Shown: positions 35,051 to 50,743 of the stretch, one piece after another
Position numbering within the stretch: the stretch's first letter is position 1
How the letters are laid out: each line of letters opens with the position of its first letter
Notes under the pieces: generated by a model
Database searches by the model: none
Seen by the model: only the letters and a program-made list of their open reading frames with translations
What the model was told of the DNA's origin: nothing
Source of the DNA: Aquanectria penicillioides
Lineage: Eukaryota; Ascomycota; Sordariomycetes; Hypocreales; Nectriaceae
Direction: 5' to 3'
NCBI GenBank assembly: GCA_003415625.1
Contig: PYIU01000004.1
Coordinates: forward strand, 4,526,001 to 4,590,000
Length of the DNA: 64,000 nucleotides
Program-made: the position numbers and the translations under genes

Positions 35051-38000
35051 AAGAAGCTAAATAATAAGTAATTGCATTCTAAAGGTTAATTGCTAATAGA
35101 AAGACTAAAAAGAATTAGTATAGGCTATATAAAAGCCTTTTGCTATAGGAGATTTAATTTTTTAGTATAATATATAGAATTAAAAGAATATATTTTATAT
35201 TATAAAGATAAAGCTATATTAATTAGGCTTTTATAGAATTGCTAATATATTTAATAAAATAAAGAGTTATATCCTTAATACTATAGATAAAGTTAAGCTT
35301 TTTAGTATAACTTATAGTAATTAATTAAGGAAGTTTATAGAGAATAAGGATAGATAGTAAGTAAGTAAGAATAATAAAAAGACTTTTAGTGCAAATTAAA
35401 AAGTATTACTAAAGGTAAAAAAAGAAAGGAAAGTATTTAATTAAATATAAATTAAATCTATAAAATAATAAAAATAAAATAAACTTAATCTAAATGCTAT
35501 AAAAAGCTTAAATAATAATACTATAATATGCATTTATATTAGGCTTAAGGAGATTATTAAAGTTTAAATTCTAAAAATAAATAGCAATTAATAAATATAA
35601 TATTAAAATATAATAAGCAATTAATTAAATAGTTAGTAATAATATTAGGCTAAAAATAGCTAAATTGCTATTAGAAAAGGGGTACTAAAGGTTAAAAAGG
35701 AAAAAGTAAAAATATTAAAACTAATACTATATTAAAAAAAGATAAACTGCCTAAAATAAAGTAAAAAAGTAAAATAAAAAGCAATTAAAGGTAAATAAAA
35801 AATAATAAAAATTAAATAAAATTAAATAAAAATAATTAAAAATTGGCTAAAAACCTTAAGAAAATGCTAAAAATCCCTAAAAATCCCTTAAAATCTATTT
35901 AAAAACTTTAAAAATTATATTAAAAATCAATAAAAATAAAATAAAAATGCCTAAAAACTATAGTAAAAGGGTTAAAATTATTTAAAAATAGATAAAAATA
36001 TATAAAAGATAGTAAAAAATAAAGTATTAATATCTATAAAAAATTTAAAAATCTAAATATATTTAATAGAAATTAAGTTTTAAGATTATTAAAATAATAT
36101 AATAATAGCAATAGCTTTAAAGGGCATAAAAATACTTAATTAATTGCTTTATAGTATTATTTTTTATTTATTAAATTATTATTAATAAATTAAAAACTAT
36201 ACTTAATTAATTTATACTAAAAGATAAGCTAAAGACTATTATTTTTATTAATTAAAACTTACTTTATGCTTTTAATTAAATACTTTTTATATTTATTTAA
36301 TTAATTAATAATTACTAGCTATATTATTAATAGGAAAACTATATATAATTTATAAGTAAGTAATTAGCCTAAGAAAATCTATTATAAAAGTTAATAGTTA
36401 AATAGACTTATTAATAGTATTTATACTATCTAAAGGAAAGTTATAAGGGCCTTTATAAAAACCCTTTAGTTAATATCTATAAAAGAAGCTCTATTTACAT
36501 TTAAATTAACTATTTTAAATATAATTAATATAATAGCTATTTATATAATTTAATACTAAAATATATATATAAAAAGGAATAAAAATATATTTATTATAGG
36601 CAAAAACTATAAAAGTATATAATTAAATATATTTATAATATATAAAAGAGTTAATATATTTAATAAAGGCAATAATAAATGCTTTAATATACTTAAGGCA
36701 AATTAGCAGCTAAATTAAAAAGTACTTTATTAAATAAGCCTATTCTATAAAAATATATATAGACTAAAGTTAATACTAAAAAAGAAGATCTACTTTAAAA
36801 TAAAGTATTAAATTATAAAATAATAATTGCAAAATAAACTATTAAGTAAGTTTGCAATTAATCTACTTATTATCTTCCTTAAAGGCAATTTTAATATATA
36901 AGGGCTAGCTAAATTAATTAAAAGCTTAAAAGCTATAAATCTAAATATTAAAGTATTACTAAATCTAAAAGTATTTAATTAATTACTAAATAAAAATAAT
37001 AGTTAAAAAGCAATATAAAAAGGGATATTTATTAATTATTTAATAGTAGTATTAATAGTATTAATTAAAGCCTTATAGAAAAAAAAAAACCATTATAAGT
37101 ATGCCAATAAGTAAAGCATTAATAAAAGAATTTAAAAGCCTAAATATAGCTAATAGTAAGATTATATATATTAAAGAGATAATTATAAGGTATAAAGGCA
37201 AAAGACTTAAGCTTATTGCAATATAAAGCTATTATAAAATAAAGAATAAAAATTATAATAATAACTAAAGGTATAAAAGAATTAAAAAGGTAAAGAATAA
37301 TAAGCTAAAAAGAAAGGAATAAAAAAGGGGGCTAATATAATACTTTTATAATAAATAGAAAATTAACCCTTAAGATTTAAAGTAAAAACTAAATACTAAT
37401 AAAATTCTTATTAAATATTAAAAAGTATACTATTTTAAGAAACTTATTAATATTTATATATATAAATATTAAAATAGTAATTTACTTAAATAATACTAAA
37501 CTAAAAATAAAGGCACTTAAGTTATATTAATTTACCTTATGCCTATAACTCTTTCCCTTCTTTTAATAATTTTATAGTAAGTTATATTACTTTAACTTTA
37601 TTTATAATACTTATAAAATATTAATAATCTTTATTTTTTAAATTATAAGCATTTAATTATAAGCTTTTAAACTCTTTATTAATCTTTACTCTATTCTATA
37701 ATAGGGCTAAAGAAAGCAACCTTAAGTGCAATTACTTTAAAGGTGCAATTTTTAATATTAAGTAAAGACCTTTATATAGCTAAAGGAGTTATTTAAAATA
37801 AAGGCAGAATTAAAGATTTCTTTTTTTTTAATAAAAAAAATACTATTAAAATATTTAATTAATTACTTAATAATTAACCTATATTATTCTACCCTTAAAT
37901 AAATTAGAATTATTAGTTTAATAAGTTAAAAACTTAGCCTATTTTAAATAATAAAAGCAATTTAAATTTTTAGCTTATTAATATTAATTGCTTTAAAGAC

Positions 38001-38716
38001 TTTCTTTTTAACTTTTATTAAGCTTAAACATTTTATTATTAAGATCTATAGAACTTATTTAAAAACCTATAGAAAAAGGAAATAGCCTTAAACTTTAGTA
38101 TTTAAGCTCTTTTTATTACCCTTATCTATAGACTTATTAATATCCTTATAATTTACTAAATTAATCTTTTAATTATAAGCATTAAAATTAAAAAAAATAA
38201 ATAAAAGCAAAAGAGCTTCTTTTATAAGCTTTTACTAAAAAGAATAAATATTAAAAAGATTAAATATTTAATTAGTTTTATGCCTATAGAGTTTTAATAA
38301 ATAATATATAATAAAAGGCTATTAATTAGCTTTATTTATTTTATTAATACTATTTATTAAAGCTTTTTTATTTAGGATAGATAGTTAAGGCATTTAATTA
38401 TTTATAATACTGCTAATATCCTTTAGAATAAGCAAGCTATTGCACTTACTATAATATAAAGAGAGATTATAACTAAAATAGAGTTGCCTTATAATTTCTC
38501 TATTTTTATTATATCTATTATTAAGCAAGCTAAAAATTAAAAATATAGTTTTTTAGGCACTTTTTTTCTTTTCTTTAATATCTAAAGAATAGTTAAACTT
38601 ATTAAAACTTTAATTATTAAATGCCTTATAATCCAGCCCTTAATCTTTAATAGCAATTATAATACTATTAATAATCCCCCTTTAGCATTAATGCACTATA
38701 ATTAAATTCTTACTAA
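35050..38716. other. E3 3' region beyond pol, no gene recognised
   Basis: AT-rich remainder of E3. It continues after E4 at 51,131-52,630, about 5 kb in total. I recognise no domain on either strand. CTAA at 38,713-38,716 is the probable left target duplication of E4. Confidence 0.5.
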
Positions 38717-39099
38717 TATATTAGTAGATAGGGACACTAGCCAAAACACACACCCTACCCAAAAGGGTATAGGGTAAGCAGGTTCAGTTAAAGACCGAAC
38801 AGCCTTCCTAAGCAGCTGCAAACAACTTAAAAGAGTATTAAAGCATTTAATTAAATGCTTTAAAGTATCCCTTAAAGAAAAGAAAGAAAGAAAATAGGGC
38901 AAAAAGTTATAAATAAAGTAATATTATAAAGGGCTGCATTAAGACTTCAATAGGGTCTAAATGCAAGAAATTTAGAATTTTAAAAATAAAAATTAATTAA
39001 AGAAAATTGCCTATTTATTTCCTATATCTTTAAGGTCCCTTTTATCTTCTTAACTAACCTAATAATAAATTAATTTATATTACCCTAGACCCTAATTTA
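38717..39099 (-). repeat. E4 3' LTR (left on the plus strand)
   Basis: 383 bp. Its outer 100 bp keep many CpA and TpG sites (for example CCAAAACACACACCCTACCC) that are TpA in the partner LTR at 50,744. It contains the perfect palindrome AGCATTTAATTAAATGCT near 38,850. Confidence 0.88.
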
Positions 39100-42000
39100 T
39101 TCTTCTTTAATGCCTTAATGCTTGCCCTTAAGTGAACTAAAGGCATAATATAAAAAGAAAACTTTAAGCTTAATCTATTTAAATGTAAAGAAAATCTTAA
39201 AGAAAGCATTTAATTAAATGCTTTATACCTATAATCTATTATTTAATTTACTATTATCTCTCTTTATAATTTATTTTACTTTTAATATTTAATCTTTTTA
39301 TTTTAACTTTACTATTACCTTTTTTTATAATATAATTTCTAATTGCAGTATTAATTAATATAAAACTAATAAGTAAAAATTAAAGGTTTAAATAGCTTAT
39401 AAATAGTAATTATAATCTTATTTTATTAGTTTATTAAAATTAACTCTTTTAGTGTATAAAAGATCTAGCTCTTTATTTAAGGGAGTTTAAAAATAGCCTA
39501 TTAATTAATCTAAAGTAAATTTATTTATTTAATTCTAGTGATTATCTTTCTTTTAGTAGGGATAATATAGTTTAAATTATAATTACTTTATTGAATTTAA
39601 ATAGTAATATTAATAATGTTTTTAACTATAGTATTAGCAATTATAGTATAATTCCTTTTTTTTATTATACATTTAGCTAATTAAAGAACTAATAAAGGCA
39701 ATATAAAGTACTTATAAAAACTTTATTTATTACTTTTAGTAATAGGCAAATTTAAATCTATTTAATTAAATTGCTATAAAATAGCTAATTTAAATAAAGG
39801 TATCTATTAAATTAATTAAATTAATTTAATTATTTGCCCTTTACTTAAAGAGTTAATAAATATTTAATTAAATGCATTAAAATAAGCAAGTATATTTTAA
39901 TTAATTTAAATTTCTTTTTTAAGTATATTTAATTAAGCAATACTTATATAAGTTAGTAAGCTAATAGGCAATTTATATAAGGGCTAGGTAAGTTTAATTA
40001 TTGGTTTAGGCTTAATAGTAAGTTTAAGGGTAAAAGTCTTAAACTTAAGGTATAGACTATAAAGGCAAATTGCTTTAATGCTTTAACTTTAGTAGTTTAA
40101 GGCTTATTTAAAACCTTTTGCTTTATTATTACTTAAGGTAATAATAACTTTAGTAGATTTATTAATTTTAGTAGGAAATCTATCTATTATTTAATACCTA
40201 TAAGTTTAATAGTATTTAATTAAATTATTAACTAAAGGATAGTAAGGCAATTAAGGGCCTAATAGTAAAGGTAGACTTATTTAATAGCTATTACTTTAAG
40301 GATTAAGCGGCTTTAGAATAATTTAATATTTATTTTTAGAAGTTTAGTAATTAACTTCCTTTTAGCTTATTGTATAATAACCTTTTAGATTAATATAAAG
40401 CTATTAAGTATTAAAAGAACTATTTTAAAATCTTAAAATATAAATAGATTTTTAGGTTTTAATAAGTTTTATAAGCTTATATTAATTAAAGAACTTTCTA
40501 TTAGTAATACTAAATTTATTAAGAATAATAGTATTAATAAAGTTTTATATTTAATTAGTATTTAAAGCAATTAATTAAGTACTTTTCTTTTGCTTATACT
40601 TAATAAAAACTTAATTGCAGTGCATTAATGCTAAAAGGGGATTATTAATAGTATTATAATTGCTATTAAAGATTAAGGGCTAGGTTATAAGGCATTTAAT
40701 AATTAAAGTTTTAGTAAATTTAACTATTCCTTAAATATTAAAGAAGAGAAAGAAAGCGCTTAAAAAACTATATTTTTAATTTCTAGCTTGCTTAATAATA
40801 GGTATAATAAAAATAGAGAAATTATAGAGCAACCCTATTTTAGTTATAATCTCCCTTTATACTATAGTAAGTGCAATAGCTTGCTTATTCTAAAGGATAT
40901 TAATAATATTATAAATAATTAAATGCCTTAACTATTTATTTTAAATAAAGAAGCTTTAATAAATAGTATTAATAAAGTAAATAAAGCTAATTAATAGCCT
41001 TTTATTATATATTGCTTATTAGAACTTTATAGGCATAAAACTAATTGAATATTTAGTCTTTTTAATATTTATTTCTTTTAATAAAAGCTTATAAAAGAAG
41101 CTTTTTTACTTTTATTTATTTTTCTTAACCTTAATGCTTATAATTAAAAGATTAGTTTAGTAAATTGTAAGGATATTAGTAAGTCTATAAATAAGGGTAA
41201 TAAAAAGGGCTTAAATACTAAAGTTTAAAGCTATTTCCTTTTTCTATAGGTTTTTAAATAAATTCTATAGATCTTAATAATAGAATGTTTAAGTTTAGTA
41301 AGAGTTAAAAGGGAAGTCTTTAAAGCAATTAATATTAATAAGCTAAAAATTTAAATTGCTTTTATTACCTAAAATAGACTAAATTTTTAATTTATTAAAC
41401 TAATAATCTTAATTTATTTAAAAGTAAAATAGTATAGATTAACTATTAAGCAATTAATTAAATATTTTAGTAATATTTTCTTTACTAAAAGAAAAGAAAT
41501 CTTCAATTCTACCTTTATTTTAAATAACTCCTTTAGCTATATAAAGATCTTTACTTAATATTAAAAATTGCACCTTTAAAGTAGTTGCATTTAAGGTTGC
41601 TTTCTTTAGCCCTATTATAAAATAAAGTAAAGGTTAATAAAGAGTTTAAAAGCTTATAATTAAATGCTTATAACTTAAAAGATAAAGATTATTAGTATTT
41701 TTATAGATATTATAAATAAAGTTAAAGTAATATAACTTACTATAAAATTATTAAAAGAAAGGAAAGAGTTATAGGCATAAAGTAAATTAATATAATTTAA
41801 GTGCCTTTATTTTTAGTTTAATATTATTTAAGTAAATTACTATTTTAATATTTATATATATATAAATATTAATAAATTTCTTAAAATAGTATACTTTTTA
41901 GTATTTAATAAGAATTTTATTAGTATTTAGTTTTTATCTTAAATTTTAGGGGTTAATTTCCTATTTATTATAAAAGCACTATATTAGCCTCTTTTTTTAT

Positions 42001-44480
42001 TTCTTTTTTTTTTATTTATTATTCTTTATTTTCTTAATTCTTTTATACCTTTAGCTATTACTATAATTTTTATTTTTTATTTTATAATAGCTTTATATTA
42101 TAATAAGCTTAAATCTCTTGCCTTTATACCTTATAATTATCTCCTTAATGTATATAATCTTACTATTAGCTATATTTAGGCTTTTAAATTCTTTTATTAA
42201 TATTTTACTTATTAGTATACCTATAATGGTTTCTTCTATAAGGCTTTAACTAATGCTATTAGTACTGCTATTAAATAATTAATAAATATCCCTTTTTATA
42301 TTGCTTTTTAATTATTATTTTTATTTAATAATTAATTAAATACTTTTAGATTTAATAATACTTTAATATTTAGATTTATAGCTTTTAAGCTCTTAACTAA
42401 CTTAACTAGCCCTTATATATTAAAATTGCCTTTAAAAAAGATAGTAAATAGACTAATTGCAAACTTACTTAATAGTTTATTTTATAGTTACTATTTTATA
42501 ATTTAATACTTTATTTTAAAGTAAATCTTTTCCTTTAGTGCTAACTTTAATCTATATATATCCCTATAGAATAGGCTTATTTAATAGAGTACTTCTTAAT
42601 TTAGCTACTAACTTACCCTAAATATATTAAGGCATTTATTATTGCCTTTATTAAATATATTAACTCCTTTATATATTATAGATATATTTAATTATATACT
42701 TTTATAGTTTCTATTTATAATAAATATATCTTTACTTTCTTTTATATATATATTTTAGTATTAGATTATATAGATAGCTATTATATTAATTGTATTTAAA
42801 ATAGTTAATTTAAATGTAAATAAAGCTTCCTTTATAAATATTAACTAAAGGGTTCTTATAAAGGCCTTTATAACTTTCCTTTAGATAGTATAAATACTAT
42901 TAATAAGTCTATTTAACTATTAACTTTTGCAGTAGATTATCTTAAGCTAATTACTTGCCTATAAATTATATATAGTTTTTCTATTAGTAGTATAGCTAGT
43001 AATTGCTAATTAATTAAATAAATATAAGAAATATTTAATTAAAAGCATAAAGTAGATTTTAATTAATAAAAATAATAGTCTTTAGCTTATCTTTTAATAT
43101 AAATTAATTAAGTATAGTTTTTAATTTATTAATAATAGTTTAATAAATAAAAGATAGTACTATAAAGCAATTAATTAAGTATTTCTATACTCTTTAAGGC
43201 TATTGCTATTATTATATTATTTTAATAACCTTAAAACTTAATTTCTATTAAATATATTTAGATTTTTAAATTTTTTATAAATATTAATACTTTATTTTTT
43301 ACTATTTTCTATACATTTTTATTTATTTTTAAATAATTTTAACCCTTTTGCTATAGTTTTTAGGCATTTTTATTTTATTTTTATTGATTTTTAGTATAAT
43401 TTTTAAAGTTTTTAAATAGATTTTAAGGGATTTTTAGGGATTTTTAGTATTTTTTTAGGGTTTTTAGCCAATTTTTAGTTATTTTTATTTAGTTTTATTT
43501 AGTTTTACTATCCTTTTACTTACCTTTAATTGCTTTTTATTTTACTTTTTTACTTTATTTTAGGTAGCTTATCTTTTTTTAATATAGTATTAGTTTTAAT
43601 ATCTTTACTTCTTTCTTTTTAACCTTTAGTATCCCTTCTTTAATAGCAATCTAGCTATTTTTAGCTTAATACTATTATTAACTATTTAATTAATTGCTTA
43701 TTATATTTTAGTACTATATTTATTAATTGCTATTTATCTTTAGAATTTAAACTTTAATAATCTCTTTAGGCCTAATATAGATATATATTATAGTATTATT
43801 ATTTAAGCTTTTTATAGCATTTAAATTAAGTTTATTTTATTTCTATTATTCTATAGATTTAATTTGCATTTAATTAAATGCTTCTTTCTTTCTTTTTACC
43901 TTTAGTAATACTTTTTAATTTACACTAAAAGTCTTTTTATTATTTTTACTTATTTATTATCTATTTTTATTTTTATAAACTTCCTTAATTAATTACTATA
44001 AATTATATTAAAAAGCTTAACTCTATTTATAGTATTAAGAATATAACTCTTTATTTTATTAAATGTATTAGCAATTCTATAAGGGCTTAATTAATATAGC
44101 TTTATCTTTATAATATAAAATATATCCTTTTAATTTTATATATTATACTAAAGAACTAAATCTTTTATAGCAAAAGGCTCTTTATATAGCCTATACTAAT
44201 TCTTTTTAGTCTTTCTATTAGCAATTAACCTTTAGAATGCAATTATTTATTATTTAGCTTCTTTTATATCTTTTTGCTTTTGCTTTAAGATTTTAATTCT
44301 TTACTTAAGTAAGTCCTTAATAAAGATTATATTATTTTATTTAATTAAATGCTATATAGGCACTTTTACTTTTAAAGAAAGAACTGGCTTCTATCTATAA
44401 AGTAAATAAAAAGGTAATCTTCTATATAAAGTGCAAATAGCTGCTCTTTTAGCCAATAAAGCTATTAGCAAAATATCTAT

Positions 44481-44669
44481 CTATTTTCCTTCTTCTTTAC
44501 CCTTTTTTTTTAGGAAACTTATTATAGTAGTATAACTACCTTTAATAAGTCTATTTGCTTTAGGGTTATAAATAAAAGTATTAATAACTTTTATATTAAG
44601 GCTATTAAGATCTTTAAGAATCCCTTTTATAATCTCTTTTCTATTATTAGTAATTACTCTTTTTAGCAT
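44481..44669 (-). pseudogene. E4 integrase core relic (Gypsy)
   Basis: The longest open stretch in the AT-rich block, 62 codons. It reads VITNNRKEIIKGILKDLN and then NTFIYNPKANRLIKGSY, the D-x-G-x-E to NPxANG portion of a Gypsy integrase with D-to-N and G-to-R changes. It survives by chance and is not a gene. Confidence 0.85.
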
Positions 44670-45899
44670 TCTATATTAATAATGCAGTTTTTTAAGGAAT
44701 TTTATAATATAATAACTATTTAATTTTAGAATTAGCTTAGCCTTTACCTATCTATAAAGATTGCATTTAGCTTTTAGTATAAATTTAAATCCTTTATTAA
44801 AAGGTATATACTATTTATTAAGATAAATCTTTATTATTAAATAAGTAAGCTTAATAGATATAAAGGCTTCTATTAATCTTTAGGGAATATATATTTAATA
44901 TATTAGGCATTACTTAATAGCTTTTGCAATACTCCTTTTTATACTTTATTAATAGTACCTTTTAAAAAAAGTATATAAATAGTATTATAATTATAATGCC
45001 CTTTATTAATATAATATAATTTAATTAAATCCTTTTAAATATTTTCCTTTTTTATAACTAACTTTAAATTATCTTTCTATTCTTTAGCCTTAATCTATAA
45101 GCAGCTACCTTTTATAAAGTATTTTTTAGCCTTTAGCTATAAGCATTAGTAATTCTATAGGGTAATACCTATTAGCCTTTTTAATAAAAGTAAATATTCC
45201 TTTAATTGCAATAAGGGTCTACTATAATTCTTTTTTAACTTTATTAGTTTATTTTTAATTTTAATAATATTAAAATAAGCATTAATAAACTTTTTAATAT
45301 TACCTTTAGCCTTTTAATTTATTTAATTAAATGCTTTTAGATCTTTTTTAAATAATCTATTAACTATATTATTTTTATTTTTAGGAATATATTAAATAAT
45401 AAAGTTAAACAATAGAATATAATTAATTTATTAAATAATTATTGCATTAAGAATATTACTAGCCCTACTATTAAGCTAATAGATTAAAACTTAAGAATCT
45501 ATCTTTAAGATAAAGGGCAATTTATATATATAGCTATAAAGGCATTTAATTTTATACAATATACCCTTATATTTAAGTTTAATAGTATTATACCTTTATT
45601 TTATAAAAGTCTAAAGATTAAATTTATACTTTATTAAATGCCTTTTTCTCTTTATTATTTATATTAATACTATACTTTAGCCTTCTTTATTAGTATTAAT
45701 TATAAGGATAACCTCCTTAAATCCTTTAAAAAGGTTTAATATTGCTAAAATAGAAATAAAAGTTATTTTTTCTTTAAGAATTGCTATAATATTAGCTTAT
45801 TTCTTACCCTATATTTATATAGTATCCTTCCTTAATAATTAAGTAAAAGGTCTAGCAATTTAAGTATATCTTTTAATTTAAATTTAATAATAGCCTATA

Positions 45900-47000
45900 A
45901 TTCCTAAAAATGCTTTAACCTACTTTAGGTTATAGTATCTTTTTTACTTATTAATTTTAATTACTTTTTTCTTTATTAACTGCCTTTTAGCTATACTATA
46001 TAAATATTTAATAATAATTGCAATATACTAATAGAACTTTAACTTCCTTATAGAAATTGTATATTTAAATAGCTTAATATTTAAAAGAGTTTTATTTAAA
46101 TTAATTAAATGCTTTAAGATAAACCTCTATACATTAAGGAGTACCTCCTCCCTATTATATTTAGTCTTTAGTCCTTTAATAGCAATATTATTTAAAAAGG
46201 CTTAATAGACTTTTAGTAATAAATTAAAAAGAATTTTAATTATAATCCTTAAGAACTATACTATTAAATTAGTTCCTTCTTATAGTAAAGTGTATATCCT
46301 AAAAAGCCCTAATAGTATATTAAAAGTTATTAAATCCTAACTTTCCTTTATTAAAAAAATCTAATTATATCCTAAAAAGAAATTTAAAAAAGTTAGAATT
46401 TTATATATTTTAAATTTAGCTAAGAATTTATTAGCTTCTAAAGGAATTAATTTATTTTATATTATATATATATTATATTTTATAGCTAAATTAATTAAAT
46501 AAAGTTTACTATTCTTTTTTACTATTAATATATATAGGTTTTAATAGGCAATATAAAACTCTTAAAGGATTCCTTTCTTTATTTAAGTTTTTAGTAACTT
46601 AATAACCTTCTTTTTTAATTCTTTAGGGATTAAAATATTTTCTATTTATTAGGCTTTATATTTAATTATCTTAATAATCTATAAAGAGGCCACTTTAGGG
46701 TCTAATCTCTTATACTCCTTAAAATCCTAAATAAATACTATTTCTCTATTATAAAGAATTTCTAAAAGAATACTTCTTTCTTTATTAATAATAATCCCTT
46801 TTATTTAATTAATTACTTTTTAAAGTCTTTCTTTATATAGCCTTAATCCTTTAGCTATTTTAGAGAACTTAAGTATTAAGAGCTTTAAGTACTTAAACTT
46901 CTCTTTAAGGTCTTTCTTTATTTCTTTCTACCTTTTCTCCTTTTAATATAAATCCCCTTTAGGGATAGATCCATTTAATAGAATATTATCTTTAAGATAT
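45900..47000 (-). pseudogene. E4 reverse transcriptase relic (Gypsy)
   Basis: Reverse complement of the E3 RT region. The active-site block is around 46,170-46,205, and the upstream NRLIPxxANxFLAKF segment is near 46,425-46,460. Stops are frequent. Boundaries are approximate. Confidence 0.7.
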
Positions 47001-50000
47001 ATTTTATTAGCTTTTTATTTATATATTATATTAATAAATGCTATTTTTTTTTTAATATATAGCTAATTATAGCTTCTTCTTTACCTTTATTATCTCTATA
47101 TAATTAACTTTTAATTAATTTTTAACTATTAATTAAATTATTATTTTTACTAATACTTTATTTAACTATTTAATTAAATGCTTATTATTATTTTCTTTTA
47201 GATTTTATAATTCTATTAGTTTAAAAGAACTTTAGGAACTTATCTTTAGTTACCTTAAGTAGTCTTTATACTCCTTAAGGCATTTTATTTAATATTTCTA
47301 ATAGTAAGTATAATAATCTTAATTAAGCTAAATTAATATTATAAAAGTATTTTTTCTTTTAAAGATATATAATTAAATATAACTTTAGTAGCCTTAATAA
47401 AGGGCATTCCTAAAATAAAAGGAATAGAAATATATTCTTTTAAAGCAATATAGAATCTTTATACTATTTAAATATTTCCAAAAAATAGCTTAATATTTAC
47501 TTCTCTATACATTTAGATTTAATTATTAAAGTAAAATATAATAAAAGCTTCTATAGGCTTTACTTTTAGCTTGCATTTTTATGCTATTTTATTAGAAATA
47601 ATATTTTCTTTTAACCTAAAATCTATTAAAGCTTTTTAAATTATTTTATTAAGATTATTTAACTTTACTTAAATTTTTAGTAGTTTTTAGCATTAAGCTA
47701 AAGTTCTTTAATACTATTAGTTTAAAACATTTATATAAACTATTAAATGCATTTAATTAAATACAATCTTTTCCCCTTTAGTTATTATATAGCTAATATT
47801 AACTTTATTAATACTTCCTTAATCCTTAATAAAGTATTCTTTAGGCAATAGTATATAATAAGGTTTAAATTCCTCCTTAATTAATACACTATTAATACTA
47901 TACTGCTTAGCAATATAGTTAAAGTACTTCTTTAAGAATATTGCTTTTAGATTATTAATTATAATTAAATTAGTAGCTTATTAAATCTATCTCTTTTTTA
48001 GTAAAGGTTTAGGTTTTATTTATTTAATTTCTTTTATTTTTTTTATATAATTAAAAACTATCTTTAAAATATTATTACTTAAGAAAAGGTTAAAAGTAAT
48101 TAAATCCTTAATAATTATTTAAACTTTTAATTTTACTACCTTTTTATAAATTTATTTTTTTATTTAAATAACTTTAAGCATTTAATTAAAAGCATTTTAA
48201 TTCTTTTCTTTAAGGATAATATTAGCAATCTCTTTATTTTTAATAAGTTTTTTATTTATAACCTAAATAAAAGATTAAGTTCCCTTTTCCTTTTTTTAAT
48301 TAGCTAATTTCTCTTTTAATTTTACTTTTATACATTTTATAGTATTAATTTCTAATATAATATTAATAATAAAAGGGTTATTAATTAATTCTATAGCTTA
48401 ATTATTAATAAAGATACAATTAACTTTAGGTTCTTAGGTCTCCTTAAGGGAATTCCTACTAAACATTAAGGAGCTATATTTTAGTTAGTTAATATACTTA
48501 AAGAAGTCTTTAATTAAACGCTTCTCTTTTTTAGCAATTTACTATTTTTATATATTTAGTTTATTTATTATTATAATTTTAGTTTAGCTATAAATCTTAA
48601 AGATAGGGAATTTTAAAATCTATAAAATAACTATTTTTTTTATTTCTTTTTTAATAGTAAGCTTATATATTAATTTTAAGGGTAATAAGAGTTCCTATTG
48701 CCCTATTTAAATAAAGCCAGCATTACTATTATAGTCTATAAATCCCCTTCTTTTATTTTCTATAAAAAGTAAGCAATAGTTTAAAAAATGCCCTACTTCT
48801 ATATAATAGAAGCACTTTAAATTTCTATTATAATTTACATTAATATAGAAGTTATAATAAAGATATATATAATTAAATTCTTTTATTTAATTAAGATTAT
48901 TTTTAACTAATAATAATAATTCTATTTTTAGTTAATTAATCTTTTAGTATATAATTCTCTTTAACTCCTATAATTTATTTATAATATTTTAAGCTATATT
49001 AATTTATAGTTTCTTTATTCCTTTAGTAAGAAGACTTAACTTCCCTTTTAAGCTTTAAATAGGGTTAAAGAACTTAAGCTTTTAATGCTAAAGCTAATTT
49101 TAATAAATAAAAGGTTTTTTAGTTTTCCTAAAATATCTAAAGTTATTATTTTTCTTTTCTATTTAAAAGATTTAAATTCCTTTTTTAGCATTAAAGAAGT
49201 TTTTAATTAGCCTAATTATCTTTTTATACCTTATTATTCTTAAGGTATTTAAATATTTCCCTTTTTATTAATAAATATTAATAATAATATTTTTTAATAT
49301 AGCATTATAAATAGCTTAAGCCTATACTATAAAAGCCTTTTAACTAATAGAATCTACTTTTCTATTAAATTAGGCATACTTTATAAGCTATTAAAGGATA
49401 ATTCTATACTTTATAGACTAAATTAAAGTTATATTTATTTACTAAAGCTTATTTTTAGGTAGATTTAATTAATTTAAATTCTAATACTTAAAGGTTTTTA
49501 AAAGGTTTTGCTTTATAATAAGCCAATTATTGCCTTTTAGTAAGTTTATAATATCTTAAGATACTTTAAAGGTTATATAGTATATAAGAGCTTTACTCTT
49601 TATACTATTTATAACTCTTTAATTAATTATAAATCTATTATATAATTTAAGGAAATATATAATATTCCTTTTATTAAAAATTATATTAAGTAATTAAATA
49701 AAGATAATAATTACTTTTATTATTTTAGCTAATATATTTAATTTATTCTCTTTAAGAATATTAATATTAATAGTATTAATTAACTTAAAAAGAATAGTTA
49801 AAGATTATTAACTATATTAACCCTTTTTACTTTTAATAGGGCTTAAGGGGTTTAATTGCATTTAATTAAATATTCCTTTTATTTTCTTATTTAAGGGTAT
49901 TAGTAAATTATAGTTATTAAGATTCCTATAATAAGTATTTTAGTATATATATATAGAGAAGTATAGGCTAGCTATTTAACTCCTAAAATTATAAATTGCA

Positions 50001-50743
50001 ATAAAATAATATATATATATAATAAAAAAATAAAATAATAAAATAAATTAAAATATATATTAAGATAATTAAGAAAAGTAAAGAAAAGGAATAATAGTAT
50101 TATATTTAATAAGGCTTTATTTTAATAAATTTAAATTAGCTTTTTAAAATTAATAATAATAGATAAAATAGCTAATTAAAATAGTAATAAATATATATAT
50201 ATACCCTTTAGCTAAAGTCTAAAGACTAATAAAAATAATAAAAATTTCCTATCCCCTATAATTAATTAAGGGTTAAATAATCTTCTTCTTTCTCTTCCTT
50301 CTCCTTTCTTAATCTACAAACTAAGCTTTTAGCAGTCTTAAATATACTTCAATATTTAAAAGTATTTAATTAAATGCTTATATATTATTTATACTATTAT
50401 TTTGCCTTATATACCTTTATGCTAATATATTAGCACTATACTAAATTATTAAATTTTTCTATATATTTGCCCTAACTATAATAGTAGGTTTTCTTTTTTT
50501 AGAATGCAAACTTATATTAGTATCTTTACTTACCTTTAATATTATTTTCAATTCTAGTGCCCTTTATTTTTATAGAAGTAATGGATTTTCTAGTATTTAG
50601 GAATTCCTAAATCTTTATAATTAATTGTTTATTACTTCTTTAGGTTTTTAATAATAGCTTAAAAGTATTATTAAAAAGTTTAATTAAATACTTTAGTATC
50701 TTTTTAAATAACTTAAAGGCTTCTCCTTACTATAACCTCTAAA

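Noticed and set aside
38702..38902. 66-codon minus-strand ORF
   Set aside because: It lies within the E4 LTR and is open only because this LTR end is less mutated.
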